Shown: positions 10,377 to 20,766 of the stretch, in pieces
Layout of the letters: every line of letters begins with the position of its first letter
Position numbering within the stretch: the first letter of the stretch is position 1
Translations under genes and position numbers: made by a program
Assembly: GCA_903813345.2 (NCBI GenBank)
Contig: CAIIXF020000012.1
Coordinates: 19,663,520 to 19,727,519, forward strand
DNA: 64,000 nt
Origin: Owenia fusiformis
Taxonomy: Eukaryota; Annelida; Polychaeta; Sabellida; Oweniidae
Reading direction: 5' to 3'
The notes under the pieces: generated by a model
Database searches by the model: none
What the model was told of the DNA's origin: nothing
Seen by the model: only the letters and a program-made list of their open reading frames with translations

Positions 10377-10443
10377 CTCGCGATTTCAGCGGGGACTTGC
10401 TCGCGATTTTTCAATCATAGCGGGGCTTTAGATATTACCCGTG
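10377..10443 (-). repeat. Right terminal inverted repeat of the 4.0-kb transposon
   Basis: 67 bp ending ATATTACCCGTG, the reverse complement of 6429-6495 with about three mismatches. It is followed directly by CAGAC, the 5-bp duplication also seen at 6424-6428. Confidence 0.9.
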
Positions 10444-10448
10444 CAGAC

Positions 10449-11173
10449 GCTTAAAACTGATGCGTACTGGCATTCGATTACAGCAATTTCTCGCGGTGTT
10501 CATTGGTCAATCTCAACAGACCACCTTACGTCTGATCACGTGGTTAGATCCTATGAGCATTCATTATACAAATAAGAACAAAGGAATTTTCGAAGTTGAA
10601 AAATGTCGATACGTAAAAACGAAAATAACACAGTATATCATAAAAATTGCTATTATTTGCCGTTGTTGTAGACAAAATGAATAAGCAGAGCCCGGATTAT
10701 TATGCCAGCATATGCTCGATCTGGATGATGTGGAGCTAATGTGACCAGGACATAACAAGTGTCTAAAAGCATGCAGTGGTTCCAGACGAGGAAAACTAAG
10801 GAATAGGTAAAAAAATACAAAATATAAAAAGTACGAATGATGGTGTCATGCAGCACAACGACAATGTCTTTTTAGTAAACCTAATAGCAGGTAATTGGCA
10901 ACTTCATGAAAAGCTGAAATCTAAGAAAAATCAATCAAAATGGCCACCTTTTCAATTTTTCCAAATTTCTCAATAACACTGGATTTCCATTGACAACTTA
11001 CTAGGTTTACTTAGAGAAGACAATGTAATGATACTTTCCTGAATTAAGCAAGAAAATACACACATGTCTTCATACTTTATTTTGTTCCAGAAAATAGCAC
11101 GGGCAGAAATTATGTTTGGAAAAAATAACCTTATTTTTGTATGGGTATCAGAAATTATGGTCTCTGGGTAGAA
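10449..11173. other. No gene seen
   Basis: Unique-looking AT-rich sequence between the transposon and the large tandem array. The short frames have no recognisable domain. Confidence 0.3.
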
Positions 11174-11457
11174 ACAACATGTTTTTATCTAGCACAGATG
11201 GTGAATCCCTGCGAAAAGACGGTCCTGTTGAAATCACATTTTTCTCTTGCAATCAGTTGCATCCCATTAGCAGGGGGCTACTCCCAGTACTATTTCAGTT
11301 CTACTTTTAATGGGGGAGGCCTCAAGTCACTTCACTTTTTTTAGTTTGAGCTGTGGTCTTATAGATTTTAGCTTGGGTTGCTTAATTCAAGTTTTTGGAA
11401 AGGTATTCCCTCGATAGTCTGTGTGTGGTGGGGGGCTACTTCCAGTAGGTCAATGAA

Positions 11458-11940
11458 ATACAATACAATACAATACAATACAAAACTATACAATACAATA
11501 CAATTCAATACAATACAATACTAAGCACTAGATCCATGATCTTGGTCATCTGGTTCGTTGGTTGTCTGGTTCGTTGGTTGTTTGGTTCGTTGGGTGGAGT
11601 GTTGGTTAGTTGGTTGATTAATTAGTTTATTGGTTGGTTAGTTTTAACCTATTGGGTGGTCTGGTGGTTGTCTGGTTGGTTAGTTGGTTAGTAAGTAAGT
11701 TGGTTGATTAGATTAAGCCTATTGGGTCATTGGTTGGTCGGTTGGATGTCAGGTAGGTTGGTTGGTTGTCTGGTTGTTTGACACCCCCCCCCCCAAGAAA
11801 AATTAACTGGAGTGATGACTTCCCAAAAACTTGAATTAAACAACCATGTCCACAATCAAAAGACCCACATCGCTCCATCAAATCCAACTCAACAATAAAA
11901 AGGTGACTTGAGACCCCCCCCCCATGAAATTAAACTGGAA
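11458..11940 (-). repeat. Inverted block, reverse complement of 36546-37049
   Basis: After the shared CTACTTCCAGTA at 11446-11457, the sequence runs as the reverse complement of 36546-37049. It starts GGTCAATGAAATACAATACA, passes through the (TACAA)n and TTGG-rich minisatellite, and ends AAATTAAACTGGAA. The right edge unit keeps the direct order. The block also faces the direct CCAA/TTGTA block at 12320-12700, making a large palindrome with arms of several hundred bases. Confidence 0.88.
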
Positions 11941-12917
11941 GTGCATCCCATTAGCAGGGGGGGGACTCCCAGTACTCTTCCAGTTTTCCTGCGGAAAGAC
12001 AGTCCTGTTGAAATCACATTTGTCTCCATTAGGGGACTAGGTTGAGTTTCAAGGACTTACAGTATATGTCGCATTTTGACCAGTATTATCTCTTGCAATC
12101 AGTTGCATCCCATTAGCAGGGGGGGGGGAACTCCCAGTAGTTTTTCAGTTTTCCTGCAGAAAGACAGTCCTGTTGAAATCACATTTGTCTCCATTAGGAG
12201 ACTAGGTTGAGTTTCAAGGACTTACTGTAGATGTCGCTTTTGACCAGTTTTTATCTCTTGCAATCAGTTGCATCCCATTAGCAGGGGGCTGCTCCCAGTA
12301 CTATTCTAGTTTTTCTTGGGGGGAAGTCAAACAACCAGACAACCAACCAGACAACCAACCAACCAACTTACCGAACATCCAACCGACCAACCAATGACCC
12401 AATAGGCTTAATCTATTAACTAACTTACTTACTAACCAACCAACTAACCAACCAGACAACCACCAGACCACCCAATAGGTTAAAACTAACCAACCAACTA
12501 ACTAATTAATCAACAAACTAATCAACACTCCATCCAACGAACCAAACAACCAACGAACCAGACAAGCAACGAACCAGACAAGCAACGAACCAGATGACCA
12601 AGATCATGGATCTAGTGCTTAGTATTGTATTGTATTGTATTGTATTGTATTGTATAGTTTTGTATTGTTTTGTTTTGTATTGTATTGTATTTCGTTGACC
12701 AGTACTTACTCAGTAATGATTCAATTTTAAAGTTGACTTCAAGTACTACTCCAGATCTAAATTTTGAAGGTCTGAAGTCTTGTGTTCATTTTAGCTACAG
12801 TTGTAGATTGAAGGGTCTTTTCTTTTGGGTTTTCATGTTAAAATTGTGGGCTTAGTTTCGGGGTTTCTTTCTTTTTAATTGAACCATCGCTGATCTTTTC
12901 CTTAAATGTACTTTCAG

Positions 12918-13889
12918 GTGCAGTCCTCTTGCCTTGGAGAGAACAGAAAGAACCACAAAGGGAAAACCACAGAGAATCTACAATTTGTGCTACCTACCTG
13001 CAGCATTTGTGATCTACATACCTCTTGCCTTGGAGAGAACAAAAAGAAACACAAAAGGAAAACCACAGAGAATCTGCAATTTGTGCTACCTATCTGCAGC
13101 ATTTATATCTACATACCATCTTGTTAAGGTACTGTAACACATAATCAGTTCTATCATTTGATGATTTTGCTCTCTGGTTCAGTACAGTTATTCCACAACG
13201 ACACATTTTTCAATTGTTGGGATTCTAATCCGATTGTTGGCACATGTATGTTTGGCAAACATTTTTTCTAAGAAATACACTAAAAGAGGACTGCCTTGAT
13301 TTCACTTAATGTACAGATGTACCATGAAGCCATGTTTCATTATTTTCACATGTGGTCTGTGTTCTTAAAGAATATACATATGCTCAACTATTCCATTCTT
13401 CCTACAGAGTTACATCTGCCCAAGCAGTTAGTTGACTTGATGATATAAATCTTGAGCCAGGAGGGGTATAAGGCTATGACAGATTTACTAGAGTCAATGA
13501 AAGGAATGTCTTTGCATTCCCTCCTCCGCTTGTATTGGAAGTGACTCGACCAAGTTGCATCCTTGTATTTTTCATTTTCTTATCTTGTATCTTTCAGGTA
13601 CAACTATGAGAGAGATGCAGCAAACACACCAAGTTAGGGCGATAGCTGGATCAGTCTTTCGACAACTTTGAACCATCATGTCCGGTCCACGTAAACAGTA
13701 TCATGGGCGAGAGGTGTTCGTGTTCCTGTCACCAAAGCACCAAAGTAAGTACATTTTTTTTTCTATTCAATTATTACAACAGGTTAGTTCCTCTGTTTTC
13801 AGGTTCCCTTTCAGCTTGGAGATGAGGAGCCCGATGACCAACGACACAACCGAGACAACAGCTGCGTTCCTGCGTTCCTGCTACCTAAG
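12918..13889 (+). pseudogene. Decayed exon block of unit 0
   Basis: The first block (12918-13128) follows a TACTTTCAG acceptor and contains an internal ~90-bp duplication. The second begins at 13408 after CTTCCTACAG. The third begins after CTTGTATCTTTCAG near 13598 and ends at a GTAAGT donor. The fourth begins after TCTGTTTTCAG near 13801 and ends at 13889. It carries the same in-frame stops as the other copies and lacks the later 14-bp duplication. Confidence 0.5.
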
Positions 13890-14339
13890 TTAAGTATTCC
13901 TTCCTGGTTTTGCATAGGGATGGGGGGCGCCTCCCAGTTTGATATTTACTTGTGGACTTTTGTTGGCCGACCCATATTTTTGGTGGAGAAACTTGGACTC
14001 TAAGGTAAAGTGGGAGGGGGGTGGTTGGGTTTCCGGGGGGATAGAGTTCATGTTTCAAAATCAAAAATATGGAAGTCTACTGGTTTATATCAAATTGGGA
14101 GAAATAAATTTTATCTTTTGTAATATTCTGTAAATTTTTAGTAGTGTAGTGTAAAGTATAGTGTAAAGTTTTATTTAAAGTTTTTATGTAAAGTTTTATG
14201 TAAGATAACAACTACTCCTACAACATGTTTTATCTATTTGTAGCACAGATGGTGAAGTCCCTGCGAAAAGACGGTCCTGTTGGAATCACATTTTTTCCAC
14301 GATGGGACTAGGTCAAGTTTCCAGGACTTACAGTAGATG

Positions 14340-15560
14340 TCGCATTTTCACCAGTTTTATCTCTTGCAATCAGTTGCATCCCATTAGAAGGGGGGGGGGG
14401 AACTCCCAGTACTATTCCAGTTTTCCTGCGGAATGACAGTCCTGTTGAAATCACATTTGTCTCCATTAGGGGACTAGGTTGAGTTTCAAGGACCTACCGT
14501 ACATGTCGCTCTGACCAGTTTTTATCTCTTGCAATCAATTGCATCCCATTAGCAGGGGGGGGGGGACTCCCAGTACTCTACCAGTTTTCCTGCAGAAAGA
14601 CAGTCCTGTTGAAATCACATTTGTCTCCATTAGGGGACTAGGTTGAGTTTCAAGGACTTACCGTAGATGTCGCTTTTGACCAGTTTTCATCTCTTGCAAT
14701 CAGTTGCATCCCATTAGCAGGGGGGGGGACTCCCAGTACTATTCCAGTTTTCGTGCGGAAGGACGGTCCTGTTGAAATCACATTTGTCTCCATTAGGGGA
14801 CTAGGTTGAGTTTCAAGGACCTACCGTACATGTCGCTCTGACCAGTTTTTATCTCTTGCAATCAATTGCATCCCATTAGCAGGGGGGGGGGGACTCCCAG
14901 TACTCTTCCAGTTTTCCTGCGGAAAGACAGTCCTGTTGAAATCACATTTGTCTCCATTAGGGGACTAGGTTGAGTTTCAAGGACTTACCGTAGATGTCGC
15001 TTTTGACCAGTTTTCATCTCTTGCAATCAGTTGCATCCAATTAGCAGGGGGGGGGGGGAACTCCCAGTACTATTCCAGTTTTCGTGCGGAAGGACGGTCC
15101 TGTTGAAATCACATTTGTCTCCATTAGGGGACTAGGTTGAGTTTCAAGGACCTACCGTACATGTCGCTCTGACCAGTTTTTATCTCTTGCAATCAATTGC
15201 ATCCCATTAGCAGGGGGGGGGACTCCCAGTACTCTTCCAGTTTTCCTGCGGAAAGACAGTCCTGTTGAAATCACATTTGTCTCCATTAGGGGACTAGGTT
15301 GAGTTTCAAGGACTTACAGTATATGTCGCATTTTGACCAGTATTATCTCTTGCAATCAGTTGCATCCCATTAGCAGGGGGGGGGGGGAACTCCCAGTAGT
15401 TTTTCAGTTTTCCTGCAGAAAGACAGTCCTGTTGAAATCACATTTGTCTCCATTAGGAGACCAGGTTGAGTTTCAAGGACTTACTGTAGATGTCGCTTTT
15501 GACCAGTTTTTATCTCTTGCAATCAGTTGCATCCCATTAGCAGGGGGCTTCTCCCAGTAC
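14340..15560 (+). repeat. Eight ~160-bp sub-repeats, each with a poly-G tract (representative)
   Basis: Each sub-repeat contains ATCTCTTGCAATCA(G/A)TTGCATCCCATTAGCA, a G run of about 7-13, (A)ACTCCCAGTACTnTTCCAGTTTT, CTGTTGAAATCACATTTGTCTCCATTAGG and GGTTGAGTTTCAAGGAC(T/C)TAC. Two alternating subtypes (CAATCAG then TTTTGACC, versus CAATCAATTG then CTCTGACC) suggest duplication in ~320-bp pairs. Equivalent arrays lie at about 17640-18840 (8), 20900-21780 (6), 23865-25070 (8), 27150-28360 (8), 30410-31290 (6) and 33365-34245 (6). Confidence 0.9.
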
Positions 15561-16191
15561 TATTCTAGTTTTTCTTGGGGGGAAGTCAAACAACCAGACA
15601 ACCAACCAGACAACCAACCAACCAACTTACCGAACATCCAACCGACCAACCAATGACCCAATAGGCTTAATCTATTAACTAACTTACTTACTAACCAACC
15701 AACTAACCAACCAGACAACCACCAGACCACCCAATAGGTTAAAACTAACCAACCAACTAACTAATTAATCAACAAACTAATCAACACTCCATCCAACGAA
15801 CCAAACAACCAACGAACCAGACAAGCAACGAACCAGACAAGCAACGAACCAGATGACCAAGATCATGGATCTAGTGCTTAGTATTGTATTGTATTGTATT
15901 GTATTGTATTGTATTGTATTGTATTGTATAGTTTTGTATTGTTTTGTTTTGTATTGTATTGTATTTCGTTGACCAGTACTTACTCAGTAATGATTCAATT
16001 TTAAAGTTGACTTCAAGTACTACTCCAGATCTAAATTTTGAAGGTCTGAAGTCTTGTGTTCATTTTAGCTACAGTTGTAGATTGAAGGGTCTTTTCTTTT
16101 GGGTTTTCATGTTAAAATTGTGGGCTTAGTTTCGGGGTTTCTTTCTTTTTAATTGAACCATCGCTGATCTTTTCCTTAAATGTACTTTCAG

Positions 16192-17178
16192 GTGCAGTCC
16201 TCTTGCCTTGGAGAGAACAGAAAGAACCACAAAGGGAAAACCACAAAGGGAAAACCACAGAGAATCTACAATTTGTGCTACCTACCTGCAGCATTTGTGA
16301 TCTACATACCTCTTGCCTTGGAGAGAACAAAAAGAAACACAAAAGGAAAACCACAGAGAATCTGCAATTTGTGCTACCTATCTGCAGCATTTATATCTAC
16401 ATACCATCTTGTTAAAGGTACTGTAACACATAATCAGTTCTATCATTTGATGATTTTGCTCTCTGGTTCAGTACAGTTATTCCACAACGACACATTTTTC
16501 AATTGTTGGGATTCTAATCCGATTGTTGGCACATGTATGTTTGGCAAACATTTTTTCTAAGAAATACACTAAAAGAGGACTGCCTTGATTTCACTTAATG
16601 TACAGATGTACCATGAAGCCATGTTTCATTATTTTCACATGTGGTCTGTGTTCTTAAAGAATATACATATGCTCAACTATTCCATTCTTCCTACAGAGTT
16701 ACATCTGCCCAAGCAGTTAGTTGACTTGATGATATAAATCTTGAGCCAGGAGGGGTATAAGGCTATGACAGATTTACTAGAGTCAATGAAAGGAATGTCT
16801 TTGCATTCCCTCCTCCGCTTGTATTGGAAGTGACTCGACCAAGTTGCATCCTTGTATTTTTCATTTTCTTTTCTTGTATCTTTCAGGTACAACTATGAGA
16901 GAGATGCAGCAAACACACCAAGTTAGGGCGATAGCTGGATCAGTCTTTCGACAACTTTGAGCCATCATGTCCGGTCCACGTAAACAGTATCATGGGCGAG
17001 AGGTGTTCGTGTTCCTGTCACCAAAGCACCAAAGTAAGTACATTTTTTTTTCTATTCAATTATTACAACAGGTTAGTTCCTCTGTTTTCAGGTTCCCTTT
17101 CAGCTTGGAGATGAGGAGCCCGATGACCAACGACACAACCGAGACAACAGCTGCGTTCCTGCGTTCCTGCTACCTAAG
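16192..17178 (+). pseudogene. Decayed multi-exon gene fragment (unit 1, representative)
   Basis: Four exon-like blocks with good splice signals are visible. Block 1 is 16192-16417, after TACTTTCAG. Block 2 is about 16697-16830, after CTTCCTACAG, and one frame reads LHLPKQLVDLMI, a stop, then ILSQEGYKAMTDLLESMKG and LHSLLRLYWK. Block 3 is 16887-17033, after TTGTATCTTTCAG and before GTAAGT; it reads REMQQTHQVRAIAGSVFRQL, a stop, then AIMSGPRKQYHGREVFVFLS. Block 4 is 17092-17178, after CTGTTTTCAG; one frame reads VPFQLGDEEPDDQ..NRDNSCVPAFLLPK. The composition looks protein-coding, but stops and phase breaks make it dead. Block 1 carries an internal duplication and resembles the exon at 38349-38450. 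The parent protein is not recognised. Confidence 0.5.
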
Positions 17179-17508
17179 TTAAGTATTCCTTCCTGGTTTT
17201 GCATAGGGATGGGGGGCGCCTCCCAGTTTGATATTTACTTGTGGACTTTTGTTGGCCGACCCATATTTTTGGTGGAGAAACTTGGACTCTAAGGTAAAGT
17301 GGGAGGGGGGTGGTTGGGTTTCCGGGGGGATAGAGTTCATGTTTCAAAATCAAAAATATGGAAGTCTACTGGTTTATATCAAATTGGGAGAAATAAATTT
17401 TATCTTTTGTAATATTCTGTAAATTTTTAGTAGTGTAGTGTAAAGTATAGTGTAAAGTTTTATTTAAAGTTTTTATGTAAAGTTTTATGTAAGATAACAA
17501 CTACTCCT

Positions 17509-20500
17509 ACAACATGTTTTATCTATTTGTAGCACAGATGGTGAAGTCCCTGCGAAAAGACGGTCCTGTTGGAATCACATTTTTTCCACGATGGGACTAG
17601 GTCAAGTTTCCAGGACTTACAGTAGATGTCGCATTTTCACCAGTTTTATCTCTTGCAATCAGTTGCATCCCATTAGAAGGGGGGGGGAACTCCCAGTACT
17701 ATTCCAGTTTTCCTGCGGAATGACAGTCCTGTTGAAATCACATTTGTCTCCATTAGGGGACTAGGTTGAGTTTCAAGGACCTACCGTACATGTCGCTCTG
17801 ACCAGTTTTTATCTCTTGCAATCAATTGCATCCCATTAGCAGGGGGGGGACTCCCAGTACTCTACCAGTTTTCCTGCAGAAAGACAGTCCTGTTGAAATC
17901 ACATTTGTCTCCATTAGGGGACTAGGTTGAGTTTCAAGGACTTACCGTAGATGTCGCTTTTGACCAGTTTTCATCTCTTGCAATCAGTTGCATCCCATTA
18001 GCAGGGGGGGGGGGACTCCCAGTACTATTCCAGTTTTCGTGCGGAAGGACGGTCCTGTTGAAATCACATTTGTCTCCATTAGGGGACTAGGTTGAGTTTC
18101 AAGGACCTACCGTACATGTCGCTCTGACCAGTTTTTATCTCTTGCAATCAATTGCATCCCATTAGCAGGGGGGGGGGACTCCCAGTACTCTTCCAGTTTT
18201 CCTGCGGAAAGACAGTCCTGTTGAAATCACATTTGTCTCCATTAGGGGACTAGGTTGAGTTTCAAGGACTTACCGTAGATGTCGCTTTTGACCAGTTTTC
18301 ATCTCTTGCAATCAGTTGCATCCCATTAGCAGGGGGGGGGGACTCCCAGTACTATTCCAGTTTTCGTGCGGAAGGACGGTCCTGTTGAAATCACATTTGT
18401 CTCCATTAGGGGACTAGGTTGAGTTTCAAGGACCTACCGTACATGTCGCTCTGACCAGTTTTTATCTCTTGCAATCAATTGCATCCCATTAGCAGGGGGG
18501 GGGACTCCCAGTACTCTTCCAGTTTTCCTGCGGAAAGACAGTCCTGTTGAAATCACATTTGTCTCCATTAGGGGACTAGGTTGAGTTTCAAGGACTTACA
18601 GTATATGTCGCATTTTGACCAGTATTATCTCTTGCAATCAGTTGCATCCCATTAGCAGGGGGGGGAACTCCCAGTAGTTTTTCAGTTTTCCTGCAGAAAG
18701 ACAGTCCTGTTGAAATCACATTTGTCTCCATTAGGAGACCAGGTTGAGTTTCAAGGACTTACTGTAGATGTCGCTTTTGACCAGTTTTTATATCTTGCAA
18801 TCAGTTGCATCCCATTAGCAGGGGGCTGCTCCCAGTACTATTCTAGTTTTTCTTGGGGGGAAGTCAAACAACCAGACAACCAACCAGACAACCAACCAAC
18901 CAACTTACCGAACATCCAACCGACCAACCAATGACCCAATAGGCTTAATCTATTAACTAACTTACTTACTAACCAACCAACTAACCAACCAGACAACCAC
19001 CAGACCACCCAATAGGTTAAAACTAACCAACCAACTAACTAATTAATCAACAAACTAATCAACACTCCATCCAACGAACCAAACAACCAACGAACCAGAC
19101 AAGCAACGAACCAGACAAGCAACGAACCAGATGACCAAGATCATGGATCTAGTGCTTAGTATTGTATTGTATTGTATTGTATTGTATAGTTTTGTATTGT
19201 TTTGTTTTGTATTGTATTGTATTTCGTTGACCAGTACTTACTCAGTAATGATTCAATTTTAAAGTTGACTTCAAGTACTACTCCAGATCTAAATTTTGAA
19301 GGTCTGAAGTCTTGTGTTCATTTTAGCTACAGTTGTAGATTGAAGGGTCTTTTCTTTTGGGTTTTCATGTTAAAATTGTGGGCTTAGTTTCGGGGTTTCT
19401 TTCTTTTTAATTGAACCATCGCTGATCTTTTCCTTAAATGTACTTTCAGGTGCAGTCCTCTTGCCTTGGAGAGAACAGAAAGAACCACAAAGGGAAAACC
19501 ACAAAGGGAAAACCACAGAGAATCTACAATTTGTGCTACCTACCTGCAGCATTTGTGATCTACATACCTCTTGCCTTGGAGAGAACAAAAAGAAACACAA
19601 AAGGAAAACCACAGAGAATCTGCAATTTGTGCTACCTATCTGCAGCATTTATATCTACATACCATCTTGTTAAAGGTACTGTAACACATAATCAGTTCTA
19701 TCATTTGATGATTTTGCTCTCTGGTTCAGTACAGTTATTCCACAACGACACATTTTTCAATTGTTGGGATTCTAATCCGATTGTTGGCACATGTATGTTT
19801 GGCAAACATTTTTTCTAAGAAATACACTAAAAGAGGACTGCCTTGATTTCACTTAATGTACAGATGTACCATGAAGCCATGTTTCATTATTTTCACATGT
19901 GGTCTGTGTTCTTTAAGAATATACATATGCTCAACTATTCCATTCTTCCTACAGAGTTACATCTGCCCAAGCAGTTAGTTGACTTGATGATATAAATCTT
20001 GAGCCAGGAGGGGTATAAGGCTATGACAGATTTACTAGAGTCAATGAAAGGAATGTCTTTGCATTCCCTCCTCCGCTTGTATTGGAAGTGACTCGACCAA
20101 GTTGCATCCTTGTATTTTTCATTTTCTTATCTTGTATCTTTCAGGTACAACTATGAGAGAGATGCAGCAAACACACCAAGTTAGGGCGATAGCTGGATCA
20201 GTCTTTCGACAACTTTGAGCGATCATGTCCGGTCCACGTAAACAGTATCATGGGCGAGAGGTGTTCGTGTTCCTGTCACCAAAGCACCAAAGTAAGTACA
20301 TTTTTTTTTCTATTCAATTATTACAACAGGTTAGTTCCTCTGTTTTCAGGTTCCCTTTCAGCTTGGAGATGAGGAGCCCGATGACCAACGACACAACCGA
20401 GACAACAGCTGCTTTCCTGCGTTCCTGCTACCTAAGTTAAGTATTCCTTCCTGGTTTTGCATAGGGATGGGGGGCGCCTCCCAGTTTGATATTTACTTGT

Positions 20501-20766
20501 GGACTTTTGTTGGCCGACCCATATTTTTGGTGGAGAAACTTGGACTCTAAGGTAAAGTGGGAGGGGGGTGGTTGGGTTTCCGGGGGGATAGAGTTCATGT
20601 TTCAAAATCAAAAATATGGAAGTCTACTGGTTTATATCAAATTGGGAGAAATAAATTTTATCTTTTGTAATATTCTGTAAATTTTTAGTAGTGTAGTGTA
20701 AAGTATAGTGTAAAGTTTTATTTAAAGTTTTTATGTAAAGTTTTATGTAAGATAACAACTACTCCT
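17509..20766 (+). repeat. Array unit 2 (3258 bp, higher-order type b)
   Basis: Same order of parts as unit 1, with eight sub-repeats. Variants shared only with unit 5 include TATATCTTGCAATC, GTTCTTTAAGAATATAC, GAGCGATCATG and GCTGCTTTCCTGCG. Confidence 0.9.
19450..20436 (+). pseudogene. Decayed exon block of unit 2
   Basis: Near-identical copy of the 16192-17178 fragment, with both shared in-frame stops. It carries the type-b changes GAGCGATC before the ATG and GCTTTCC in the fourth block. Confidence 0.5.

Larger units (their letters stand above)
6429..10443. mobile_element. 4.0-kb non-autonomous DNA transposon with 67-bp TIRs
   Basis: The left end CACGGGTAGTATCTAAAGCC and the reverse complement of the right end CACGGGTAATATCTAAAGCC begin inverted repeats of 67 bp with about three mismatches. 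The element is flanked on both sides by CAGAC (6424-6428 and 10444-10448), a 5-bp target duplication. A second pair of inverted, CCCGCTGAAA-containing sub-terminal blocks lies at about 6836-6935 and 9970-10040. The inside has no transposase; it is mostly two simple-repeat arrays. CAC termini with a 5-bp duplication recall Transib-like elements, but the terminal heptamer is not the usual one, so the superfamily is left open. Confidence 0.85.
11174..14219 (+). repeat. Array unit 0 (left edge, variant, contains an inversion)
   Basis: Has the same order of blocks as the other units but only about three 160-bp sub-repeats. The segment 11458-11940 is inverted relative to the right edge unit. It lacks the 14-bp AAAGGGAAAACCAC duplication present in units 1-7, so it branched off before the array expanded. 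Confidence 0.85.
14220..17508 (+). repeat. Array unit 1 (3289 bp, higher-order type a)
   Basis: Parts in order: a (GTGTAAAG)-like spacer end and a block starting TAGCACAGATGGTGAAG. Then come eight ~160-bp sub-repeats with poly-G (14340-15560), the CCAA-type minisatellite (about 15585-15860), (TTGTA)n (about 15882-15965), the exon-like blocks (16192-17178) and a spacer. Variants shared only with unit 4 include GCATCCAATTAGC and GGGGGCTTCTCCC. Confidence 0.9.

Noticed and set aside
14340-15560. Regularly spaced ~160-bp repeats resembling a CRISPR-like array
   Set aside because: The DNA is animal, the repeats are contiguous and diverged without unique spacers, and no cas genes exist.
16180-16560. 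A 126-codon frame repeated in each array unit
   Set aside because: It starts before the splice acceptor, crosses an internal duplication of the exon and runs into intron-like sequence. Its repetition reflects the array, not conservation.
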